From: Actinomycetota bacterium
GTDB taxonomy: Bacteria; Actinomycetota; AC-67
Assembly: GCA_005883175.1 (NCBI GenBank)
Contig: VAYV01000182.1
Location: 2,309 to 17,862 of the forward strand
Direction: 5' to 3'
DNA length: 15,554 nucleotides
Shown here in pieces: positions 6,598 to 12,149 of the stretch. Within the stretch, counting starts at the first letter, position 1, and every line of letters starts with the position of its first letter. The position numbers and the translations under genes are program-made. The notes below the pieces were generated by a model, which saw only the letters and a list, made by a program, of their open reading frames with translations, was not told where the DNA came from and searched no databases.

Positions 6598-6664
6598 CGA
6601 CTTCTGTCTTTGAAGTCGTAGGAGGACTTTGGTAACAAGGGCCGAACACTTCGGCTGGTCGGCC
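6598..6664 (+). promoter_or_regulatory. Structured leader or operator region upstream of the M23 peptidase
   Basis: CGACTTC (6598-6604) and GAAGTCG (6612-6618) form a perfect 7-bp inverted repeat. Further on, GCCGAA (6641-6646) pairs with TTCGGC (6650-6655), while the overlapping GGCCGA (6640-6645) pairs equally well with TCGGCC (6659-6664), so the two stems exclude each other. AGGAGG at 6620-6625 precedes a TTG at 6629 in frame with the peptidase. The intergenic part may act as operator, attenuator or structured 5' leader; no known riboswitch is recognised. Confidence 0.35.
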
Positions 6665-6709
6665 GATACACAAGTCATCCTGTCGGGAGAAGGTGGGGGA
6701 ATCGTCGCG

Positions 6710-7825
6710 GTGCCTGGGGTAATCAAAGTCGCACGTCTCGTCATAGTTTCCATCGTCATAGGCGTCACACTTCCCCTCGCATCGGCGTCCGCTTCAACCA
6801 ACAGCAGCCTCGAGCAGACACGCCGTGATCTCCGCGCCGCGCGCGCGCGCCTGAACGTAGCCGTCCAAACGGACGCACAGATCCTCGGCGTGCTGAACAC
6901 GATCAATCACAAGCTTTCAGTGCAAGAATCTTTGCTCGCCGCTGCGCAGAACAACTTGAGCATGATCGGGATCCAGATCTCGTCGATCCAACGGCAACTC
7001 GGGTCCCTCGAGCAGCAGCGCTTGAAGCGCGTCGGCGTCATCGCGAAGCGCGCGCGTGCCCTGTACATCATGGGCCCGATGGACGGGATGAACGCGCTTG
7101 CATCGTCGAAGAGCATCGCCGACTTCTACGGCCGCGCAGGGACGCTCGAATTCGTCGCCGACTACGACACGCGCGTGCTGCAGGACCTCCAAGTGATCAA
7201 GAACCAGACGAACCAGGCCAAGTCCGTGCTGCGGGCCGAGATGACGCAAGCGGCGCAGGTTCGCGACCAGATCGCGCAGCGGGTCGAGGTCGTGAACGAG
7301 GCCGCCCAGGTCCAGCAGGACGCGCACAACGCCCTCGCCGGGCGCATCGCCGGTTACCGGAGCGAAGTCGCGTCCCTTCAGCAGGACCAAGCCATGATCG
7401 AGCGGATCATCGCCCAACGCTCCTCGCATGGGTCGATCGGCGGCCCCGCCGGCCGGCTGGGCTTCGGGTGGCCGACCGTCAGCCACCGGATCAACTCCCC
7501 GTATGGGCCGCGGTGGGGTGGGTTCCATACGGGCATCGACATCTGGTGCCCCGAAGGCAACCCCGACTTCGCGTCGAAAGACGGGACCGTGATCGCGGCG
7601 GAGTGGGGCGGCGGCTACGGCAACATGACGATCATCGATCACGGCGGCGGCTACTCGACGTTATACGCGCACCAATCTCGCATGTACGTGCATCAGGGCC
7701 AGGTGGTGCACCGCGGGCAGCAGGTCGGCGCGTGCGGAGCGACGGGGAACGCGACCGGCGCGCACCTGCACTTCGAGATCCGGATCAACGGGCATGCGGT
7801 GAACCCCGCGCCGTACTTGCCTTAG
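6710..7825 (+). CDS. Secreted M23 (LytM-type) peptidoglycan endopeptidase with N-terminal coiled coil
   Basis: A 371-residue exported zinc metallopeptidase that should cut peptide cross-bridges or stems of peptidoglycan outside the membrane. GTG 6710 is chosen: it has GGGGGA nine bases upstream and starts a signal peptide (VARLVIVSIVIGVTLPLASASA, about residues 7-28). Residues 33-235 are a long, Gln-rich, helical coiled-coil region as in EnvC/NlpD/RipC-like hydrolases. The C-terminal LytM domain has GFHTGIDIW (His273, Asp277), YAHQS, and HLHFEI (His352, His354), so the zinc site and catalytic histidines are complete. This indicates an active enzyme rather than a degenerate activator. An in-frame TTG at 6629 with a close AGGAGG would add 27 residues and bury the signal peptide, so it is disfavoured. 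The stop overlaps the stop of the convergent lipoprotein gene. Confidence 0.9.
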   Translation: MPGVIKVARLVIVSIVIGVTLPLASASASTNSSLEQTRRDLRAARARLNVAVQTDAQILGVLNTINHKLSVQESLLAAAQNNLSMIGIQISSIQRQLGSLEQQRLKRVGVIAKRARALYIMGPMDGMNALASSKSIADFYGRAGTLEFVADYDTRVLQDLQVIKNQTNQAKSVLRAEMTQAAQVRDQIAQRVEVVNEAAQVQQDAHNALAGRIAGYRSEVASLQQDQAMIERIIAQRSSHGSIGGPAGRLGFGWPTVSHRINSPYGPRWGGFHTGIDIWCPEGNPDFASKDGTVIAAEWGGGYGNMTIIDHGGGYSTLYAHQSRMYVHQGQVVHRGQQVGACGATGNATGAHLHFEIRINGHAVNPAPYLP

Positions 7826-8847
7826 CTGTAGAAGACGTCGACGGGACCGTCGCATGCGTCGGAGCACGGGATGACGGCTTGCGCCCATAGGGAGTGAGGC
7901 CCGGCGAACACCGGGCGAGCGCGGCCCGGCTTGGAGACGGTCACGACGGTCAGCGCGCGCAGATCGAGCACCCGCACCCTCGCCTTGGTCGAGAAGTCGC
8001 CGGAATCGAACGCGATCTTGGACCCATCGGGTGACTGCCAGGGGTTGAACCAATTCGTCTTTCGCAACGTCCGGGTCGAACCGCTGCTCGCCGTCCACGC
8101 GCGCACCCCGCCCGAATCCATGAAATACACGGTCTTGCCATCCCGCGAGAACAAACCCATCGTCGGCTCTCGAGACATGGCCACAGAGAAGGCCAAGGAG
8201 CCGTCAGCCCCGCGAACTTGGAACTGGCTTTGGTCGGGTGGAACCGAGGAGTCGCCGTCCGCGGGCGTATAGACGACCAGCACGTACGCACCGCCGTTCG
8301 CGTACTGGATGCGGAGGTCGTCGAACTGCGACACACCCCGCCCGGGCGCGCGCGCCAGGGTCGCGACCGACTGGGTGGCGCCGTCGGAGATCGATCGGTA
8401 GCGGAGGTGCGGGTACGAGCTCGAGTCCGTCTCGATGTAGGCGACCGTCCCTCCATCGGGACTCCAGCCGTAGGCCTGGATGCCGCCCGGCGCCGTGAAC
8501 ACGTCGGTGGTCGTCGAGGCCTTGAGGTCGACGATCCTCAACGTGTTTCCGCTTTGGACGAACGAGAAATGGTTCGTGTCGATCCACTTCGGCATCGACA
8601 CCGTGCCGCCTTGGGTTAGCTGACGCGCCTTGTTCGTCTTGACGTCGTACAGCCAGATGGAGTCCTGGTAGACGTACAGGGCCTGGCGCGCGCTCACGAC
8701 GTGGGCCGGCTTCTTCGTCGGCGTTGCGCTTGGGCGCGCGCTCGGCGATCCGGTCGGAGAACCCGATGCCGCGGGGCCCGGCGCGCGCGTCGTACACGAC
8801 GCCAAGGCAACCGCGATGGCGATCAGAAACAGGGCGGCTCGTCGCAT
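7822..8847 (-). CDS. Lipoprotein with TolB/WD40-like beta-propeller repeats
   Basis: A 341-residue exported lipoprotein. ATG 8847 begins a classical signal, MRRAALFLIAIAVALASC, with lipobox ALASC (acylated Cys18). A Ser/Pro/Thr-rich spacer (about 19-48) would hold the domain off the membrane. The rest carries propeller-type repeats: WLYDVKTNKARQLTQGG, GWSPDGGTVAYIETD, FSRDGKTVYFMDSGG and QSPDGSKIAFDSGD, the PD40/TolB pattern. A Cys pair near the end (PCSDAC) could form a disulfide. No enzymatic motif is visible; a binding or scaffold role at the cell surface is likely. It is separated from the upstream kinase gene by 48 bases that contain its own -10 box directly before the start and no ribosome-binding site. 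It converges on the M23 peptidase, and the two stop codons share bases, with no room for a terminator between them. Confidence 0.85.
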   Translation of the reverse strand: MRRAALFLIAIAVALASCTTRAPGPAASGSPTGSPSARPSATPTKKPAHVVSARQALYVYQDSIWLYDVKTNKARQLTQGGTVSMPKWIDTNHFSFVQSGNTLRIVDLKASTTTDVFTAPGGIQAYGWSPDGGTVAYIETDSSSYPHLRYRSISDGATQSVATLARAPGRGVSQFDDLRIQYANGGAYVLVVYTPADGDSSVPPDQSQFQVRGADGSLAFSVAMSREPTMGLFSRDGKTVYFMDSGGVRAWTASSGSTRTLRKTNWFNPWQSPDGSKIAFDSGDFSTKARVRVLDLRALTVVTVSKPGRARPVFAGPHSLWAQAVIPCSDACDGPVDVFYS

Positions 8848-8854
8848 CAATGCG

Positions 8855-8880
8855 AGTATAGGGAGGGGGTTGTCCACCCC
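8855..8880 (-). promoter_or_regulatory. Leaderless -10 box plus inverted repeat upstream of the lipoprotein gene
   Basis: On the minus strand TATACT (8855-8860) lies seven bases before ATG 8847, which would put the RNA start at or one base before the ATG; no Shine-Dalgarno sequence exists. Just upstream, GGGGT (8866-8870) and ACCCC (8876-8880) form a 5-bp inverted repeat with a five-base spacer over the region where a -35 would sit, a possible operator. Confidence 0.5.
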
Positions 8881-8895
8881 GGAATGACCGAAGGT

Positions 8896-9429
8896 TCAGG
8901 CCTTCACGCCCGCGGTCAGCCGCTCGATCCGCTCTTCGACCGATCCGGTGAGGGGCTCGTACTTGACGTCGTGCAGCTCGAGCAGCCTCACCATCCGCTC
9001 GTCGATCTCGTTCTGGAAATCGGGGTCGAGCGGCCGCAACCCGTCGGGGACGATCGGAAACTCGATCGGCAGGTAGAACACGTGGGTGTACTGGCTCCGC
9101 AACTGATACTCCGCGATCTTCACGCACGCGTCCCAGAGGGCGAACTCTCGCCGCCGTTCCTGATTGTCGAGCACCCAGCCCGCGTAGGCCATGACGTCGA
9201 TCAGCGAGCGGTCCCCGACGAAATCGTCGTGGATCATCTCGTTGTAGAGCTGCCGCATGAAGATCAGCGTTTCGACCTCGGGCGTGGCGTCCTTGTCGAG
9301 CTTGAATCCGAGGGCGGCGACCTCGCGCGCGACCTCGGGAAGCAACGGCAGGCCCAGCGGCTCGGCGACCGCTTCCGCGAGCGTGGTCTTTCCGGTCGAG
9401 AAAGAACCGACGATGGCGACCCGGGGCAT
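8896..9429 (-). CDS. NadR-like P-loop ATPase/kinase (AAA_28 type)
   Basis: A 177-residue single-domain nucleotide-binding protein. Walker A is GSFSTGKTT (8-16). PEVARE (31-36) and GDRSLIDVMAYA (72-83) follow the pattern of the kinase half of NadR and related AAA_28 proteins, which phosphorylate nicotinamide riboside or unknown small substrates. The helix WDACVKIAEYQL and strand THVFYLPIEFP are also typical. The DNA-binding and adenylyltransferase parts of NadR are absent, so the exact substrate is not known and NAD metabolism is only a suggestion. ATG 9429 gives a normal N-terminus right before the P-loop. It follows the cvpA-type gene by 10 bases with no ribosome-binding site; a TAGTCT box at 9437-9442 that includes the cvpA stop codon could give a leaderless transcript. 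Confidence 0.75.
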   Translation of the reverse strand: MPRVAIVGSFSTGKTTLAEAVAEPLGLPLLPEVAREVAALGFKLDKDATPEVETLIFMRQLYNEMIHDDFVGDRSLIDVMAYAGWVLDNQERRREFALWDACVKIAEYQLRSQYTHVFYLPIEFPIVPDGLRPLDPDFQNEIDERMVRLLELHDVKYEPLTGSVEERIERLTAGVKA

Positions 9430-9439
9430 GGGCGACAGA

Positions 9440-9973
9440 CTACCGGAACGCGGTCAGCTTCTCGCCGCGCGGGAAGAACGCGGCAAACATCTTGCGGAGG
9501 TCCACCCGAGAGACCGCGCGCGTCGCCGCCGGCGCACCGTCGATGATCGCTTTCGCGATCGTTGAGCGGTGGATATTCGTCTCCACGGACTTCGGCGCCG
9601 GCACCACCGACAGGGCGAAGAGCACGACGGTGACCCACGACAGGGCCCACGCGGCTGACAGCGCGGCACCCCCCGCGGCGTTCACCGTTCCCCACTTCGT
9701 GAAGCGGACCAGCTTCGTCAGCCTCCGCCCGCCGATGAAGAACGCGATCGATACGAGGATGAAGATGGCGATGGCCGCCGCCAGTGACGCCGTTCCCTTC
9801 GAGAGGCCGAACAGGTCGCGGATCGGCGTCGCCAGCACGCGGTACCCGAAGACGGCCGCCAGCGTCGCCGCGACGAAGCCGAGGAGCCCGGCGAGGGACA
9901 TCAACAGTCCCCGACGCCAGCCGCGCCAGGCGAAGAAGCCGATAACCGCGATGATCGCCGCGTCGACGATCAT
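9440..9973 (-). CDS. CvpA-family integral membrane protein
   Basis: A 177-residue membrane protein of the CvpA/colicin V production family. There are four predicted membrane segments at about 2-16, 23-43, 62-82 and 97-125. The first loop WRGWRRGLLMSLAGLLGFV has the family's conserved Arg-Gly and the later loop FTKWGTVNAAGGAALSAAWAL matches its small-residue-rich third/fourth helix region. The C-terminal 50 residues are soluble and basic. CvpA proteins are linked to envelope stress tolerance and secretion, without a defined biochemical role. ATG 9973 lies nine bases after the stop of the NIL-domain gene, and the kinase follows 10 bases later, so it sits inside the minus-strand operon. Confidence 0.8.
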   Translation of the reverse strand: MIVDAAIIAVIGFFAWRGWRRGLLMSLAGLLGFVAATLAAVFGYRVLATPIRDLFGLSKGTASLAAAIAIFILVSIAFFIGGRRLTKLVRFTKWGTVNAAGGAALSAAWALSWVTVVLFALSVVPAPKSVETNIHRSTIAKAIIDGAPAATRAVSRVDLRKMFAAFFPRGEKLTAFR

Positions 9974-9982
9974 CGCACGTGC

Positions 9983-10225
9983 CTATCCCTCGACCACGTC
10001 TCCCGCGATCGTGTTGATCTGCACGCCGAGACCTTCCATGTAGGCGAGACCCTGGTCGAGCGCATGCTCGTCGCCATCGAGCTCAAGTATCACCCAGCCG
10101 AAGTTGTCTTCAACGTTGGCTCGGCGGATGTTGGTCACGATGTCGAACCGTTTCCCCAGGTTGTAGATGATCGGTTCCTGCACGAGGGTTTCAGGGAACG
10201 TCAGGTGGACGCGACGCTTCGCCAT
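9983..10225 (-). CDS. Stand-alone NIL-domain protein
   Basis: An 80-residue ferredoxin-like-fold protein: KRRVHLTFPETLVQEPIIYNL, then FDIVTNIRRANVEDNFGWVILELDGD and a final LEGLGVQI-type strand (here MEGLGVQINTI). This is the NIL domain known from the C-terminus of the methionine ABC transporter ATPase MetN, where it binds methionine; here it stands alone with no ABC domain. Its start codon directly follows the larE stop (TGAATG), with GGAGGA on the minus strand about four bases upstream, so translation is coupled to larE. A role as ligand-binding or sulfur-related partner of LarE is an inference from that coupling. Confidence 0.85.
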   Translation of the reverse strand: MAKRRVHLTFPETLVQEPIIYNLGKRFDIVTNIRRANVEDNFGWVILELDGDEHALDQGLAYMEGLGVQINTIAGDVVEG

Positions 10226-10967
10226 TCAATCCTCCGCATTCTTCTTCGCACGGCCGATCGACAGCAGCGAGGCATTCATCGATCCCGAGCGGAACCCTTC
10301 CAGATCCAACGTCACGTGCGCGAAGCCCAGCCCCTTGAGACACTCGACGATGTGCGCGCGCAGGGTCGGTTCGGCAAGCTGCTCGACTTTTTCGAGCGGT
10401 ACCTCGATCCTGGCGAGGTCTCCGTGATCGCGCACGCGTAGTTGCCGCAGGCCGAGGCTTCGGATGAAGGCTTCAGCTTGCGCAACGCGATCGAGCCGTT
10501 CCGGCGTCACTTCGATGCCGTAGGCGATGCGCGACGCGAGGCATGCCGACGCCGGCTTGTCCCACGTCGGAAGGCCCCGCGCGCGCGACAGCTCTCGGAT
10601 CTCTTCTTTGTGAAGACCCGACTCGAGCAAGGGCGCACGCACGCCGTGCTCACGCGCCGCGCGGAGGCCGGGCCGGAAATCGCCGGTGTCGTCGGCGTTG
10701 GTGCCGACCAGCACGACGGCGCGTCGATCGATCGCGGATCTCCTCGTGACGCCACCCGCGCGCACGTGCGAGCGCCGCCGCCTGCTCCCGTTCATCCGGG
10801 GCCAGCGACTCCGACACCGCCGTCACCGCGATCGAGCGCGGACCCAAGACTTCATGTGCGACGTCGGCAAGGAACGCTGAGTCGGCGCCGCCCGAGTACG
10901 CGACGATCGCGCCGGGCAGCTCGGCGATGATCCCCTTCAAAGCGTCGGAGCGATCCACCGGCTCCAT
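10226..10967 (-). pseudogene. larE: larE (ATP-dependent sacrificial sulfur transferase), internally deleted and frameshifted
   Basis: LarE donates a cysteine sulfur to a pyridinium-derived precursor of the nickel-pincer cofactor of lactate racemase. The N-terminal part (10967 down to about 10733) reads AIVAYSGGADSAFLADVAHE (PP-loop SGGADS at 25-30) and continues to GWRHEEIR. The C-terminal part resumes in another frame (from about 10724) with VVLVGTNADDTGDFRPGLRAA and later GLPTWDKPASACLASR and LRVRDHGDLARIEVP. Between them the family has roughly 35-40 more residues, including the P-x-Y-x-x-N and R-C-Y-x-C-K region; these are absent. The join lies in a palindromic CGATCGATCG stretch. The ACLASR cysteine, which I take as the sacrificial one, remains. 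Read literally the gene makes a 105-residue nonsense-tailed fragment. It starts 24 bases after the prenyl synthase stop. Confidence 0.85.
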
Positions 10968-10991
10968 TCTTTCCGCTCGGCCGCGCGCGCG

Positions 10992-12038
10992 CTAGATGGG
11001 CACGACGTCGGCGGCAAGTGATAGCAACGCGGCGGCAGGTTCCGAGGGGATGACGCCTGCGTCCAGCACGGCGCGCGCTTGCGCGAGCAGCGACGAGATC
11101 GTGTCCCGGACCTCGTCCACCGCACCGGTGTTCCGCAAGACCGCGCGCAGACGCTCCGCCCCCACCGGAGTCAGGTCTTCGGCGCCGAGGAGCTCGTCCA
11201 ACGTCGCGCGCTGCTCGGGGGTAGCGGCTTTGCGCGCAAGCGCGACGAGCAGCGTCTGCTTGCCTTCGCGGAGGTCCCCATCGGCGTCCTTACCCGTCAC
11301 GTGTGGGTCGCCGAACGCGCCGATGAGATCGTCGTGAAGCTGGAACGCTTCGCCGAGCGGCGCGCCGAAAGCGGCAAGAGCGTGGCGAACCTGATCGGGC
11401 GCCGCAGCGAGCGCCGCCCCGATGAGCAAAGGCCGCTCGACCGTGTAGCGCCCGGACTTCAGCACGCTGATCCGGCGCGTCTCTTCCGGCGTCGCATCGC
11501 CTCGCGCGGCCGCGAGCAGGTCGAGGTACTGGCCGCCGATCACCTCCGCGCGCATCGCGTGGTAGATGCGCCCGCCGTGGGACAGCGCCTCGCCGTCGAA
11601 GCCGGCCGTCCACCAGAGCTCACCCGCCAGCGCCATCGCGAGATCGCCGGCCAGGATCGCCGCCGAGACGCCGAACCGGTCGGCGCCGCGCCGGAAGGCA
11701 CCGGTCGCAAGCTGCCGATAGGTGGCCGGCGTGCCGCGGCGGAACGGCGAGCGATCCATCACGTCGTCGTGGATGATCGCGAACGTGTGGAGCAGCTCGA
11801 GCGAGGCCGCGGCGCGCACGATCGAGTCGTCGTCGGTCCCTCCGCCGGCGCGGTAGCCCCAGACGCAGAACGCCGGCCGCAGCCGCTTGCCGCCCGAGCG
11901 CGCGACGCGCTCGAGCTCTGCGAGAAGGTCCTCGGCGTCTGGGAGCGCGCGACGGCGGTCTTCCAGGAATGCATAGAGCGCGCGCTCGACGAGCCCGCGA
12001 ACGTCGGCCGCGGCGGCGGTAGGGGAAGCTGCGTCCAC
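10992..12038 (-). CDS. Polyprenyl diphosphate synthase, probably geranylgeranyl diphosphate synthase
   Basis: A 348-residue trans-prenyltransferase that condenses isopentenyl diphosphate with allylic diphosphates. Motifs in order: GGKRLRP (49-55), first aspartate-rich motif DDVMD (91-95), RRGTPA (100-105), GQYLD (169-173), KSGRYTVERP (194-203), and second aspartate-rich region QLHDDLIGAFGD (233-244) followed by GKDADGDLREGKQTLL. Phe86 lies five residues before the first motif, a size gate typical of short-chain (about C20) products; this is an inference. GTG 12038 is the chosen start and has a TAGGCT box exactly six bases upstream with no ribosome-binding site. It is the first gene of the minus-strand operon and diverges from the heme A/O synthase gene. 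Confidence 0.9.
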   Translation of the reverse strand: MDAASPTAAAADVRGLVERALYAFLEDRRRALPDAEDLLAELERVARSGGKRLRPAFCVWGYRAGGGTDDDSIVRAAASLELLHTFAIIHDDVMDRSPFRRGTPATYRQLATGAFRRGADRFGVSAAILAGDLAMALAGELWWTAGFDGEALSHGGRIYHAMRAEVIGGQYLDLLAAARGDATPEETRRISVLKSGRYTVERPLLIGAALAAAPDQVRHALAAFGAPLGEAFQLHDDLIGAFGDPHVTGKDADGDLREGKQTLLVALARKAATPEQRATLDELLGAEDLTPVGAERLRAVLRNTGAVDEVRDTISSLLAQARAVLDAGVIPSEPAAALLSLAADVVPI

Positions 12039-12044
12039 GACAGA

Positions 12045-12050
12045 AGCCTA
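12045..12050 (-). promoter_or_regulatory. Leaderless -10 box of the prenyl synthase operon
   Basis: On the minus strand TAGGCT lies at positions -12 to -7 from the GTG at 12038, so transcription should begin on the start codon itself. There is no Shine-Dalgarno sequence and no clear -35. Confidence 0.5.
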
Positions 12051-12079
12051 GCGGCGGACCGACGACGAACGCCACGGAA

Positions 12080-12112
12080 CCGACCGCGTCAAAGGCACCG
12101 CTTCGCGGTCGG
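12080..12112. promoter_or_regulatory. Perfect 9-bp inverted repeat in the divergent prenyl synthase / heme synthase promoter region
   Basis: CCGACCGCG (12080-12088) and CGCGGTCGG (12104-12112) are exact reverse complements with a 15-base spacer. The centre (about 12096) lies roughly 42 bases upstream of the predicted heme-gene RNA start and 58 bases upstream of the prenyl-gene RNA start. This fits a dimeric regulator site serving both promoters. The regulator is unknown. Confidence 0.45.
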
Positions 12113-12125
12113 AATCCGCCCTCGA

Positions 12126-12131
12126 TATCAT
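12126..12131 (+). promoter_or_regulatory. Candidate -10 box of the ctaAB-ctaC-ctaD cluster
   Basis: TATCAT fits TANNNT and predicts RNA start near 12138. GGAGG follows at 12141-12145, four bases before GTG 12150, so this transcript has a short leader with a good ribosome-binding site, unlike the divergent gene. No -35 was recognised. Confidence 0.45.
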
Positions 12132-12149
12132 CGGTCCACCGGAGGACAC

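Noticed and set aside
6629..6709. TTG start with AGGAGG for a longer M23 protein
   Set aside because: Spacing is only three bases and the added 27 residues would precede a normal signal peptide; kept only as a comment.
6690..6725. Resemblance to a c-di-AMP (ydaO-type) riboswitch core (GGGGGAATC ... GGGGTAATC)
   Set aside because: The second element lies inside the signal-peptide coding sequence and the other conserved helices and loops of that riboswitch were not found.
10717..10740. CGATCGATCG repeat as an attachment or recombination site
   Set aside because: No flanking integrase, repeat copy or mobile gene; such GATC runs are common in this GC-rich sequence. It is noted only as the larE junction.
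11079..12149. Upstream in-frame extension of ctaAB
   Set aside because: It would run antisense through the whole prenyl synthase gene; GTG 12150 has a ribosome-binding site and the normal CtaA N-terminus.
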